A stretch of DNA of 64,000 nt from Manduca sexta (lineage: Eukaryota; Arthropoda; Insecta; Lepidoptera; Sphingidae). Positions 23,640 to 34,459 of the stretch are shown piece by piece; the stretch's first letter is position 1; each line of letters opens with the position of its first letter. Both the position numbers and the translations under genes were made by a program. The notes below the pieces were generated by a model. The model was not told where the DNA came from. It saw only the letters and a program-made list of their open reading frames with translations, and did no database searches. The DNA lies in the NCBI RefSeq assembly GCF_014839805.1, contig NC_051136.1, positions 2,852,001-2,916,000 of the forward strand, written 5' to 3'.

Positions 23640-25600
23640 GTATGCTTTTAAGTGATGAGTTCTTCAAAGTAAGAGTGATTACAATCACTAACAATTCAAA
23701 TCCGAACCCGTCATCCAAACCGCATCCAGCATTCCCACATCCACAAGGAGTCGTCTCATTTGTTTTGCACGACGCACATAATAACGCGATCAAAACGTAT
23801 GAGAATTTTGACAGCGAAACGTGATGGGAAAGCGTGAACCGCGAGCTGAATTTATTTGAGCGAGCAAATTGAGTAACTGAGTATACAAAACGGTGAGGTG
23901 CCGACCTTGGCTGAATGGTGATTGCTTTCATTCCATATCAGAATAAGAATTTATTAAAAAAAGTAAGCCGAGTACTGCGTGGTATTTGGGAAAGGGTTCA
24001 TGTGAATTCTTTTGGCATTTTCACGTGAGGCTGAAATGCTGAAAGATTTTCCGGATTTTTATATTACTTCCATCTGATTGTACGAAACATTTTTTTCTTT
24101 TTAATGACTGGTACATTATAATAATATAGACAATGCCTAAAATCGCTCTAACAAAAGCAGCGAAAATTACTGAAGATGCTTAACTTATGCACCGTTCGGT
24201 GCGGGATTAAAGAAAATAAACATGACTTATCTCAGATTGGAATTTATGTCCAACATGACGATATGTTTGCTCCCATTATGTGACGGATACAAACCCAAAA
24301 TATGTAAATTGTTTTTCTTTATGAGATCGGGTAAATAAATTGATCTTAAAAAAACAGTCTTTGCCAAAATATTCTCAAGAATATTAATATTTAAAAACGG
24401 ATGTTGCATTAGTTTCCTCTCTGACTACTTCATCAGTGAAAATGGCAGTATGTTAACATGCCAAGCTTAAATGCGTTGGGTGTTAATTTCTCTATGGCTA
24501 GGTACATCACGTTCTGCTGTGGTTAGTGACCTTTCTGGCGACACACTTGGATTACCCTAGTCGTGTCACAGCGAACCCTTCTCTAAAGGTCATTAGAGGC
24601 CACTGGCACATTATTATGCTTATTTACATGAGAATTAACCTTGGGTTATAAAACCCATGTTGTGTAAATACTGTTTACGTTAAAAATATTAGAACAGTAT
24701 AAAATCTATTTAATTGTTGGTAGAGGGTAGTCTAAATTGAATGATTAATGAGTTATATTGTTTTTTCTGACGATTGTCAGAATTATATCGGTCTATCTTC
24801 TTAGTTATTAAATGACTAATGCAGCAATACGTCCTGCAAAATCATAATACGCAAGCACTGTATATTTAAGCTTGAGTACTGGGAATTGTGTGGATCAAAA
24901 TTATATTACTTTCAATAAATACGGTAGTATAAAATCAAATTATTATTCCAACATTATAATGAAAACATTGTCAATTTAATATATTATTTTTAGTAGTTTA
25001 TAAATTCCGAAGAACCACTCACATTGAATCGAACATGATCTGCATTTATATACTTATTTTAACTATAATTTTGGTTAAATTTACGTGCCAAAACTGTTTA
25101 AATGGCAACGTGAAGTTTAAAAATGAAAGTACTCATCAAAAACATTCCATTTTCGCTGCATGTTATACCCAGATATTGAAATAGATGTGAAATGTTCTCT
25201 ACCACGTCCATGTTTGACTAGCATTATTTTTTTTACTTTAAAATTCGTGGAATTAAAAGCCGACCTAAATATGACTGGGCTAAAATACATTTTAATTTGC
25301 GTTTCACTTGCTCTACATTTGAAATATTTTTTTGACATCAGGGAGGCTGTGTCGCACTTACTAAGGAACATTCACTTAATAGAGTGACAACACATCAATA
25401 TTATGCTATATTAAAGTATTTTTATAGGATAAGCAACTAGTCAAGTGTTCAATAGATGTCAAATAACTCTTCCGTTTTAAAAAACATTCCAAATCGGGCT
25501 TATAATCAATGTCATCATTTTATTTCATTGTTACATAGAAAAGTAACAATACTGTATAGAAAGCCATTTTTATTTTTATGTCGTTAAAGTTGTGCTATAT
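23640..25600. other. No gene seen
   Basis: A GC-richer patch lies at 23690-23900 (CCGAACCCGTCATCCAAACC, CATTCCCACATCCACAAGGA). It is open on both strands but has neither splice sites nor recognisable residues, and looks like an old repeat. The rest is AT-rich. Overlapping 75- to 84-codon frames at 25117-25387 on opposite strands are mutual shadows. Confidence 0.3.
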
Positions 25601-25615
25601 AATATGTATATGTAA

Positions 25616-25933
25616 GTGGCGATAGCCTAGTTGTGTGAGAATATGGAACGGACTGGAGAGACAAGTGTTCGCAGGTTCAAAAAACAAGGGCACACGCCTC
25701 TGACTTTTTTAAAATTACATATGTATTCTTTGTGAATTATCGCTTACGTTAATGGTGAAGGAAAACATTGTGAGCAAACCTGCATACCTGAGTACTCTAT
25801 AGAAATTTCAAGAGCGTGGTAATTCAAGCAATCCGCACTACGCCAGCGTGTGGACTAACGCCTATTCCCTCTCAGTAGTAGAGAAGACCCATGCCCAACA
25901 GTGGGTCAATATGTAATACAGGACTGATATTAT
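25616..25933 (+). mobile_element. tRNA-derived SINE, family A, near full length
   Basis: A-box region GGCGATAGCCTAGTTGTGTG, B-box CGCAGGTTCAAAAAACAAGG, middle GGTGAAGGAAAACATTGTGA, then CACTACGCCAGCGTGTGGAC and CTCTCAGTAGTAGAGAAGAC, ending ACAGGACTGATATTATT. Confidence 0.88.
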
Positions 25934-26609
25934 TTGTTATTATTATTAAAATTATACTTACCTACATAGAGCAGTTGATCAGATTCTCAAATCTAGTTCC
26001 ATAGGGTGACATTTACTGTATTTAATCTGGAAAAATTATATTATAAGCGATAAATTTCATTTAAATTTCAAATATCAATTTGCCACCTGAAAACGGGTTA
26101 AAGAGGGAACAATTTCCTCCGCAAACAGTACCAACATTATAATATCGCGTTCTTTATGCCTGCGACGCAATAATTCTACGTTACAAATACAATTCTCTTG
26201 TCAAGGTATACGAATGAGGTGGGCTCGGTGAATAATGTTGTAGGCACGTTGCGGGCAAACTACGGACTCGGCCATTTTGCACGGCGTCCGGCGAACAATT
26301 TGTGTAAAGCATTGTCGGCTCGCTTCACGTTTTTTTAGCGGCATTTCGTTTGATGTATTGACGTTGTGTGATTTTTCCATGAACGTAAATTGAATGAAGT
26401 GTAGCCTTTATATATTAGTGAATTAAAATATTTAAATTTTACATTGAAAACTCTGAAACAGTGTTCCCGGAATGCCACTTGTGGAAATGATTTACAATGG
26501 AAAGTTTTTATCGTTCTTTTTAATTGATGAACTGAATCTCACTTAAAACATAGGTATTGTAATATAACGTGTTCTACTCATTCTCACATATAAAGTAAGC
26601 TCCCCAGGC

Positions 26610-26805
26610 GCGTTTGCATCTAAACACGATAAATTCAAAAACTACCAAACGATTCCGATGGACTTTAGTATTAAGATAGTTTGAGACGCTGGAAAGGACA
26701 CAAGCTACTTTTTATCGCGGTAAAATATTATATAGCGGGACTGTTTTCCCGGAAAATCAGTGTCACGCGGACGACCCTGCGCGCAAAAGCTAGCACTATA
26801 CTATA
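26610..26805 (+). repeat. RTE-like LINE tail
   Basis: AACTACCAAACGATTCCGAT, then AAGATAGTTTGAGACGCTGG, TATAGCGGGACTGTTTTCCC, GGACGACCCTGCGCGCAAAA and GCTAGC. Same layout as 48264-48486. Confidence 0.6.
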
Positions 26806-26935
26806 GCAAACTTTTGTAAATATACTTGAATGTTTGTTATTAGAAAATAAAATTTTCTCTAAATAATTAAGGATAAACCTTAGCACGTAGACCAAAACCT
26901 GTGTTAATCAATACATGTCGCTGAAGTGAAGCTAG

Positions 26936-27174
26936 CGATAGCGGGCAGGACACATAGTTCGCAGATCTGACGGCAGATGGGGCAAAGAAGTACTCGAGTG
27001 GAGACTACGTACCGGCTAGTGCAGCGTTGGACGTCCTCCTGCAAGGTGGGCAGACAACTTGATAAAAGTCGTAGGAATACGTTGAATGCAAACCACTTTC
27101 GACAGGTGCGTCTGGAAATATTTGGGAGAGGCACTGAACTTTATGTGGCTGATAATGATGATGAAGTGATATAG
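26936..27174 (+). pseudogene. Decayed non-LTR retrotransposon, C-terminal end of reverse-transcriptase ORF
   Basis: In one frame this reads AGHIVRRSDGRWGKEVLEWR, LRTG, stop, CSVGRPPARWADNLIKVVGI, R, stop. The WAGH(I/V)xR...W...GRPPxRW..D pattern is a well-known C-terminal signature of LINE ORF2 proteins of the RTE/craft type in insects, just after the reverse-transcriptase domain. At least two in-frame stops break it, and no upstream RT palm motif is seen, so this is a 5'-truncated dead copy. Beyond the second stop the frame no longer resembles the family. It ends in a GATAATGATGATGAAGTGAT tail. The 65-codon plus frame starting MGQRSTRVETTYRLVQRWTS is an out-of-frame reading of the same DNA. 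Confidence 0.8.
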
Positions 27175-27827
27175 AGAAACATATCTACTATGAACACAAG
27201 AACAAATATTACCAACTTTTTATCGTTTCAGATGTATCTACCAATTCAGATATTGCATAAAAAATCTAACTTTACACTCTACCCGCAACTTACACATTGT
27301 CTCTGACACAGTTTCGTTGAATTACATAATGTTTTTCATATGTTATGTAAATATATGTATCTTTACGTATATTAACTCAAAATGTATGGACACTGCAATC
27401 CACCTTAATAGCTTACGTAAAAGCTCTAAGACATTTAAGTTGGGATAATAAATTAAATTAATAAATAAAATAAAATAAAGAGCCTTTTATTTCTTGTAAC
27501 AGTAAAAGTACAAAGATTTGTCTTAATTAAATGCTTAACTTTTTTTGCATTTAATTTTAATAATTATTTTTATCAATTTAAACTACTTTTGAATTACTCT
27601 ATGATTTAAATAATCTAATCTACAAGAACCCCTCTGCGAATGTAAGCTTCCTCCAAAGAAGCCCAAATGTCTCTGTTTTGTGTTGTTTGTATCCAGCTCT
27701 TTAGGTGGAATACGCTTAGCAACACAGGATAGTGGACGTACTGGGGATACCACCCGGCTTGAGGAATAATTTTAGATTATTAAAAGTAGTAGGATCATAG
27801 GCATATTTGTTAAACCCGCCATAGCCC

Positions 27828-28050
27828 ATGTATGTGTGTCGCGTTCCGGGATCAGCATGTGTATACTCGGTTCCAACAGGCCGGCATAACTATGTCAACT
27901 GCCGAGGGGTCTCTCGTCAGTCGACATCTTATTGGATCCTGCTTCGCCTACTGAGGGGTAATCATCCCTCGTGAGTCGACGTTCTATTGGACTCCACTCC
28001 ACTTACCATCAGGTGAAGTGGGGTCACGACGCCTTGCCAGAATAAAAAAA
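27828..28050 (+). repeat. Retroposon family E with poly(A) tail
   Basis: GTGTGTCGCGTTCCGGGATC, CGGTTCCAACAGGCCGGCAT, CTCTCGTCAGTCGACATCTT, CCACTCCACTTACCATCAGG, GGGGTCACGACGCCTTGCCA, then AGAAT and an A-run. The CTCGT-(C/G)AGTCGAC block occurs twice (near 27918 and 27968), so part of the body is duplicated in this copy. The A-run fixes the plus orientation of the family. Confidence 0.75.
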
Positions 28051-28054
28051 AAAC

Positions 28055-29100
28055 AGGATTAAATGGCTGGCTGGCGGCTCGAATGGGTTCGTACTACGGT
28101 CGTACAGACAACCATAGTGAAGTAACAGCATTCTTTTGCATTTCGTACGGTGAAATTCCCGATACCTAACCTTTTCCCTTTTTCCATACTATTCATATCA
28201 GGAAGACGTTATGGATATTTCTCGGGAAGAGAGTATATAACTTCAAATGACTCGCATGCTCAAATATGACCCCTATTCCCACCATAAAAAGGACAAAATA
28301 ATTCTTTTACATTGCGAGATATAAGTACTGGATACAAAAACCAAACATTTATTTACGTACAAAAAACATGTAAATAAAATTCAGAAATATCTACCAAACC
28401 AGATTATTAGAGAAATATTCGCTTATCTAGACGAAACAAAACAAATACAACACCAAAACCCCCGAAACAATGTAAAACAAAACACAAAGTGTCTAAGAGC
28501 TTATATCCAACAATTCCAGACGTCTTAGTCCTACAATTTCCATACAAATATTGAAGAACGCTCAAATAAGCACGGGATCAAAGTTCACATGGCCCGATGG
28601 TCTTGAGACATCTGGCCTTTGATGTCGAATACCGAACTATCTCTTATTATTTCGATATTTTTCGACACAGTAACGTAGGCAAGTCTTTACGCTCGATTAT
28701 GCTCCGAATATTTCCTCGGGTTATTGGATGGGTTAACTGATATCAAAACTATCCTTTGTGAAGTTGTCGAGTCATTGGTCGGCTTAATTAAAATTTTGTA
28801 AATTTTCTTTTATGTTGAACCTGGTTGTGGATATGATCAAAGGCATACGGTATTGATAACTTGTTTGTTCTCAATTAATTGATATAGATTGGAGTTGTTT
28901 TTTGTTGTATGTACATGTACAACGGCTCAACCTATTACGGGCTAAGTGCGAAAATAGGGGTTCCTCAACATAGAACATAGTTTCTGGTACCAAATAATGA
29001 TTAAATTGCAATTTACTGATATGTACAATAAAGTTCAAACTGCATTGTTTTATCTCTCAATTTTGGTCGGAGTAACATTCTGTATTGTAATGTAAAATAG
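28055..29100. other. No gene seen
   Basis: AT-rich unique-looking DNA up to the edge of the large inverted repeat. A short CGAAAATAGGGGTTCCTC at about 28950 resembles the right-hand terminus of the inverted repeat (CAAAAATAGGGGTCACC in reverse orientation), but the match is too short to interpret. Confidence 0.35.
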
Positions 29101-29481
29101 TAGTCTGGTCAATTTAGACATTGACCTTTGCAAAAATTCCCAGAAAGCTGAAAATTTGCATAGATGTTAGGGACACCATGGTTATGAAATTGTGAAAAGT
29201 CCCCATCGATCCCATGTCTGCAAAAAAGTTTTATTCAAGGTCAAAGGTTGCAAAAATGGGTTTTTATAATTTTTCAGCGAAACGGTTAGCTTTATGATAA
29301 AATATGTCAGACAAAAATTGTAGATCATGAAATTATCTACAAAAATTGACAAGAGTACAACGACTGAAAAGAAGAATAATAACCAAACATTCATTAAATT
29401 TTACTATAATAGACCGTGTAATAGGCCTACCGGGAAACCACATTAAAAAAAACGCGCTAGGTACACTATCTCATAGGTGGT

Positions 29482-29699
29482 GTGGAAACGTGTAGGGGAG
29501 CGAGGGGTTATGGGAGCGGTGTGAATATAGGCATAAATAGGACTCGTATTCGCTCAGGCGCCACTCGGAAGCGTTCGTCTAACATCAATTCGGTTCGGCC
29601 CACTCGCTTGACTCGACAGTGTCACGCATTCCGTCGCGAGAGAAGGTCGTCGGTTTTTCGCCCCACGCTCATAATATTTCACGACATTCCAAACCCCAA
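29482..29699 (+). other. GC-richer leader of left arm, possible non-coding 5' exon
   Basis: This stretch is far less AT-rich than its surroundings and ends at a strong donor-like CAA|GTAAGT (29700). ATAAATAG at about 29531 could act as a TATA-like element, with TTCGCTCAGG shortly after. A 73-codon frame reads through from a GTG codon, but its arginine-rich product resembles nothing I know. ATG codons in other frames stop quickly, so a 5' leader is more likely than a coding exon. An identical copy lies on the minus strand at 30885-31103. Confidence 0.35.
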
Positions 29700-29911
29700 G
29701 TAAGTATCAAAATATATATTTATTACAATTTATGTACATTAATATTATGGCCAGGTCTATCTAATTTCATGTTACTGAACTTAAATTGTGATAGTAAGCT
29801 AGGTGATTATGTTTTGTTGTAAATCTAAGATGGTGGTCGCTGGTTAATAGGAGCCTATGTCGCTCTCATTAACCCATCATAGCTCTCATAACCCCATATA
29901 TCTAAAACGTA

Positions 29912-30151
29912 TTGCGTGAAAATTTATTTGAAAGTGATGATGACACAACTGAAGGAGAAGATTTTCATGATATTTGCGATGATGAGTCTGAATACTCAGA
30001 GGAAGAAGCTTTGTGTGCCATCTGCCTTGATACAGGCAAATATAATGAATTGTGGTTCCGTTGCAGAAGTTGCGGGAGCTGGGCACATCAGGAATGTTCT
30101 GGTTCTGATGATCCAGCTGCTTATATTTGTGCCTTTTGTTTGGATTCTTAA
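29912..30151 (+). pseudogene. PHD-like zinc finger fragment, left arm (transposase C-terminus-like)
   Basis: A 79-codon frame has no ATG start: it opens with TTG, and a TAA lies three codons upstream. It begins RENLFESDDDTTEGEDFHDI, continues with an acidic stretch, then ALCAICLDTGKYNELWFRCR, SCGSWAHQECSGSDDPAAYI and CAFCLD. The Cys4-His-Cys3 spacing (C-x2-C, then C-x2-C, W-A-H-x2-C, C-x2-C) is a PHD-type zinc finger. Acidic-then-PHD tails with WAHxxC occur at the C-terminus of some insect DDE transposases (pogo/tigger-like and related). The catalytic part is absent, so this is a truncated fragment. No splice acceptor lies between the upstream stop and the frame, so it cannot be joined to the leader in this copy. 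It is identical to the copy in the right arm. Confidence 0.75.
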
Positions 30152-30171
30152 TAGTAATTGATTAATATATG

Positions 30172-30412
30172 TTTGAGACTGATTTGTAACAATAATTTGA
30201 GACTGATTTAATATAAAAGTTCCTATTAAATATACAGAAATATATAGGCTCTCATTTCCCACAATGGAGGGTAATGAGAGCGTTATTGTTTTTTTGAAAA
30301 AAGTTTAATAGCAGAAAAATAGCTCATTATAAAACATTGAAATTATGATTATGTTGTAGTTAGATAATTAAGGTTCATGTTCCTGATTAAATAAAAAATT
30401 TCTTTCTACAAA
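30172..30412. other. Spacer (loop) of the inverted repeat
   Basis: About 240 bp unique to the centre. It holds GGCTCTCATTTCCCACAATG, then GGAGGGTAATGAGAGCG, an imperfect small inverted repeat. Its GCTCTCATT/AATGAGAGC words also occur in the arms near 29850-29890 (GTCGCTCTCATTAACCCATC) and 30700-30725. An ATTAAATAAAAAAT near 30388 is poly(A)-signal-like. Confidence 0.5.
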
Positions 30413-30432
30413 CGTATATTAATCAATTACTA

Positions 30433-30672
30433 TTAAGAATCCAAACAAAAGGCACAAATATAAGCAGCTGGATCATCAGAACCAGAACATTCCTGATGTG
30501 CCCAGCTCCCGCAACTTCTGCAACGGAACCACAATTCATTATATTTGCCTGTATCAAGGCAGATGGCACACAAAGCTTCTTCCTCTGAGTATTCAGACTC
30601 ATCATCGCAAATATCATGAAAATCTTCTCCTTCAGTTGTGTCATCATCACTTTCAAATAAATTTTCACGCAA
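30433..30672 (-). pseudogene. PHD-like zinc finger fragment, right arm
   Basis: The mirror copy of 29912-30151 on the minus strand encodes the same 79 residues. The eight zinc-ligand positions are intact, no transposase catalytic domain is present, and the same stop lies just upstream. Perfect protein identity between two fragments with no start codon points to very recent duplication or ongoing conversion between the arms rather than selection. Confidence 0.75.
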
Positions 30673-30884
30673 TACGTTTTAGATATATGGGGTTATGAGA
30701 GCTATGATGGGTTAATGAGAGCGACATAGGCTCCTATTAACCAGCGACCACCATCTTAGATTTACAACAAAAACATAATCACCTAGCTTACTATCACAAT
30801 TTAAGTTCAGTAACATGAAATTAGATAGACCTGGCCATAATATTAATGTACATAAATTGTAATAAATATATATTTTGATACTTA

Positions 30885-31103
30885 CTTGGGGTTTGGAATG
30901 TCGTGAAATATTATGAGCGTGGGGCGAAAAACCGACGACCTTCTCTCGCGACGGAATGCGTGACACTGTCGAGTCAAGCGAGTGGGCCGAACCGAATTGA
31001 TGTTAGACGAACGCTTCCGAGTGGCGCCTGAGCGAATACGAGTCCTATTTATGCCTATATTCACACCGCTCCCATAACCCCTCGCTCCCCTACACGTTTC
31101 CAC
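30885..31103 (-). other. GC-richer leader of right arm
   Basis: Mirror copy of 29482-29699, ending with the same donor-like sequence on the minus strand. If both leaders are promoters they point toward each other, so converging transcripts would overlap across the loop. Confidence 0.35.
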
Positions 31104-31814
31104 ACCACCTATGAGATAGTGTACCTAGCGCGTTTTTTTTAATGTGGTTTCCCCGGTAGGCCTATTACACGGTCTATTATAGTAAAATTTAATGAATGTT
31201 TGGTTATTATTCTTCTTTTCAGTCGTTGTACTCTTGTCAATTTTTGTAGATAATTTCATGATCTACAATTTTTGTCTGACATATTTTATCATAAAGCTAA
31301 CCGTTTCGCTGAAAAATTATAAAAACCCATTTTTGCAACCTTTGACCTTGAATAAATTTTTTTGCAGACATGGGATCGATGGGGACTTTTCACAATTTCA
31401 TAACCATGGTGTCCCTAACATCTATGTAAATTTTCAGCTTTCTGGGAATTAATGCAAGGTGACCCCTATTTTTGGGCTAAACTGACCGGACTATAGTGAC
31501 TAGACTGTCACTTGGTCAGCGACATGTCGCGTCTGTCAATGGTCATTGGATTTATGTTTTATATAGAGTATACAATGACCCGAATGACCATCATGAAATT
31601 AAATGTCGAGATATTATTATAGAATTTGTCTATATACGCGGTAAACTGTTCACTTAGATACGGATATGTGGTAACTTGAATTTTGTAACCAAAGCTGGAA
31701 TCACTTACAAACAGGAATCGGAACAAGCTAGACTAAGCTATAATTATTGATTTGATGATGCATAATCATATCGATACTTGAAATTGATTGATGAATAATT
31801 ATATCGATAATTAA

Positions 31815-32010
31815 TTGCACCTGGTGGTAAATGGAGTAACATCCAATAGAATGTTGACTGACGAGAGAAGATGATCCATCGACAGTCAACACAATCATTC
31901 CGACCTGTTGGAACCGAATATACATAGGCTGACCCCGGCACGCGACACACTTACGTGGGCTACTATGGCGGGTTTTAACACCTTGTATATCCGGGCGGAT
32001 AGAATATATA
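31815..32010 (-). repeat. Retroposon family E, minus strand
   Basis: CACCTGGTGGTAAATGGAGT, TGTTGACTGACGAGAGAAGA, TCGACAGTCAACACAATCAT, TTGGAACCGAATATACATAG, CGCGACACACTTACGTGGGC. The 3' poly(A) end has decayed. Confidence 0.65.
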
Positions 32011-32085
32011 TCCTAGTACCAGCAAAATGCACCAGTCTATTTGAACCCTACCTCGCGTATTATCAACTGCATTAGAGTCACTATT

Positions 32086-32175
32086 AGAAAGAAGAAACAA
32101 ATAAGAAATAAAAAAGAAAGAAAGAATAAAGAAATAAAGAAGTAAGAAGAAAGAAAAAAGAAGAAAGAAAGAAAG
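32086..32175. repeat. GAAA-rich microsatellite
   Basis: Irregular AGAA/GAAA/ATAA repeats over about 90 bases of almost pure purine on the plus strand. The 61-codon minus frame through it (S/F/L-rich) is low complexity. Confidence 0.85.
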
Positions 32176-32353
32176 TATATTGCTGGCACAATTTTAAACA
32201 AACACATTACTACATTAAACAAACAAAATTACTATATTATTAATAAATAAACAAAAATTACATAAAGTCCAGCAAAGGTACCTCGTTCAGCTGAATGCTA
32301 CAATACAACCCAAGTAGTACTGCAACTAACCCAAGTAGTAACAAAAAATCATA

Positions 32354-32575
32354 ATGATTTCTTATGCTTACGCGAATGTTAGACATTGAAATTAAACTCC
32401 TTTTCGGATTCTATCGCGGTTTTTTATATTTTAGTTTTCTCCCGACGTTTCGAAGACTTTGCAGCCTTCATAGTTCCCCCCGTGACCATGAAGGCTGCAA
32501 AGTCTGAAACGTCGGGACAAAACAAACATATAAAAACCGCGATAGAATCTGAAAAATAGTTTAATTTCAGTATTA
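32354..32575. mobile_element. MITE family M rearranged into a hairpin
   Basis: The left half is a normal plus-strand copy (TACGCGAATGTTAGACATTG, CTATCGCGGTTTTTTATATT, CCCGACGTTTCGAAGACTTT, GCAGCCTTCATAG). After a few bases the same sequence returns inverted (CATGAAGGCTGCAAAGTCTG, AAACGTCGGGAC, AAAAACCGCGATAGAATCTG). The arms are about 90-100 bases. Confidence 0.8.
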
Positions 32576-32579
32576 AAAA

Positions 32580-34015
32580 TCAATTCAAATGATATAGTAA
32601 TATTAAATAAAATAGCCCGTGTAAACGGCAACTGAGAACGTGTGTACAGAAACACGAGCGTAAATCTTTTCAAATGAGAGCTTCATGAGTGCAGATAAAT
32701 TACATTAAATCTCCGACTCACGTTCCGGAAAATTCACCAATGTTTCACTGATGGCTAGAGAGTGCCGTTTCCAAGTTTTACGGGATCGTTCCTTTCATGT
32801 TCTTACTATACCAGACTAGCATATCTTTGTTGGTGTTAGGCGATAAGTATAGCAGGTTTTATTTGGGTTCAATAAGGACTTTGTTATTATTCGCAAAGTT
32901 CTATACATTCATTATAAGATTAGCTTTGTCAGACCAACATTGTTTTGTTAAGTGTTAGGTATTAGGTGACTCAAACTTGTGACCTAATTAGGACTTGGCT
33001 GTTGTCACCATACGTCAACATTACTATTAGCTCATAAATCTAGCATTACTATATTTCTATTTTATATCCCCCTTTTCCTAGCTCGCTAATAAAATCTCTA
33101 TCTTCACTTAAATCATGAACACCCTAAGCAATGAATGCTTACGTTGTGAAGTTACTTTAAGCTACTCAGAGAAAATTATGAGATGTTAGGTGTTCTTGTA
33201 CCTTTTTATTGAATGTTATTCATTTTCTTATCTTAACAATGTTAACTGTTCTAACAGAGGTAGATTTCAAGCGTCTGTTAAAATTTAATTGGAAGTTGTA
33301 ATAGTAAAAGAATGATTTTCTCGTATATGATAATTCGTGACCATTAACCATTATGAGCTTCGTTCTTTATTTATTATAACAAATTAAATTAAGAATCTAT
33401 TGGCGTCATATATCATTGCACTGGTAAGTGAAGAGAATCCCAAAAACATATCGACGTCAAAGATAACCACGGAATATCAACACAGTTATGCCGGCCTGCT
33501 TAATTGTTTCTTTACGCTACGCATAATGACATAGTCCGATATCATGCAGTAACTTGCAACTGGAAATTAAAACGGTAATTTTAATTCTTATTGGGCAGTC
33601 GTGAAGCACCAAAAACTAATCCTCATCTACATTTAATTAATGTAAAGAACAGAAAATATTCCGATAATACAGAAACCCATCCTCAACCTTTCATCTCACA
33701 ACTCATTATACAAAATCAACTCTCCAAACCACAATATCATCAGCATACCTTATCAATCAATCTAAAACCTTTAAACGACATCGAAAGCCTTGTTCCCAAT
33801 ATTTTTTCATCAATATTAAGGCCGCACTTAAATATTTCATCTGCAAAAATGTACCGCGCCATCGAGCGGCTAATTCAATCAGAGATATCTACGAAGATCC
33901 AATTTACGTAAGAGACATAGAATGTTGCTGATCGCTCGTTACTGGTTACGATATTTCTTAGTAATGGACACCTGTTACTTAGAAAGGTCAATGATTTTGA
34001 TGTAACATCTTCGGT
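32580..34015. other. No convincing gene
   Basis: AT-rich. A 106-codon plus-strand frame at 33591-33911 opens only with TTG (product SREAPKTNPHLHLINVKNRK and onward, Asn/Ser/Ile-rich). It has no splice context or recognisable domain and is not called. A short GTTATGCCGGCCTGCTTAAT near 33487 is a family E scrap. Confidence 0.3.
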
Positions 34016-34019
34016 AATT

Positions 34020-34085
34020 TTAGAAACGAGCTAGCTGCTCGTTTGATGGTAAGTGACGTGACGGTTCATGAACAGATACTCTGAA
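34020..34085 (-). repeat. Retroposon family C scrap
   Basis: GAGCTAGCTGCTCGTTTGAT, GGTAAGTGACGTGACGG, then GAATTACAAAGATTTTG is the degraded reverse of the family C end (CTTTGTAATTC to CGAACGGCAAGCTCGTC-like). Confidence 0.45.
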
Positions 34086-34094
34086 TTACAAAGA

Positions 34095-34367
34095 TTTTGA
34101 ATAAAACTATTTTGCGTATTTTACCGCGGTTTTTGTATTATAATTTTCTCCCCACGTTTCGAAGACTTTATGGTCACGGAGTAGACTGAGGTGTTGGTCA
34201 TGCGAAAAGTCAAAATTACAATATCTACGTACATTTTAAAAAAAAATTCCGTTGACAGTCCGATCTACACAGAATGAGCTCACAGTGTCTTGAAATCTGG
34301 CAGCCGGTCTTTTGAGTTCCGATTTAATAGTTTTATTTCAATGTCTAACATTCGCGTAAACACATGA
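34095..34367. mobile_element. MITE family M, nearly complete, right terminus intact
   Basis: Starts ATAAAACTATTTTGCGTATT, TTACCGCGG, CCCACGTTTCGAAGACTTTA, continues through CCGATCTACACAGAATGAGC and CTTGAAATCTGGCAGCCGGT, and ends with the inverted terminus AATAGTTTTATTTCAATGTC, TAACATTCGCGTAAACAC. This copy shows that the family has inverted ends. Confidence 0.8.
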
Positions 34368-34459
34368 AATTATTTACTGAGAATTGCTTGGCAAGAATGC
34401 ATGAGGAGAACTATGACTGTGGAAAGGCGAAAGAGGTGAATCAAAATCGTTGTATATGG

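Larger units (their letters stand above)
29101..31492. mobile_element. Large near-perfect inverted repeat (foldback element) with PHD-finger fragment in each arm
   Basis: The left arm (29101 to about 30171) and right arm (about 30413 to 31492) are reverse complements with only a handful of single-base or 1-base indel differences over about 1.05 kb. Predicted 73- and 79-codon frames are identical in both arms. A spacer of about 240 bp separates them. The outermost 40-50 bases are clearly more diverged: TAGTCTGGTCAATTTAGACA on the left, and on the right the reverse complement reads TAGTCCGGTCAGTTTAGCCC. The word TAG lies just outside both ends and could be a short target duplication. Each arm holds an AT-rich outer part, a GC-richer leader with a TATA-like ATAAATA and a donor-like CAA|GTAAGT, and a fragment encoding a PHD-like zinc finger. 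It may be a transposon in palindromic form, two head-to-head copies homogenised by conversion, or an assembly artefact. Confidence 0.9.

Noticed and set aside
29482..29703. Arg-rich 73-codon frame in the palindrome leader, identical in both arms
   Set aside because: No ATG start, and it reads straight through a strong splice-donor-like site. Identity between arms reflects the DNA duplication, not selection.
33591..33911. 106-codon plus-strand frame
   Set aside because: Opens only at TTG, low-complexity Asn/Ser/Ile/His composition, no neighbouring splice or poly(A) signals.
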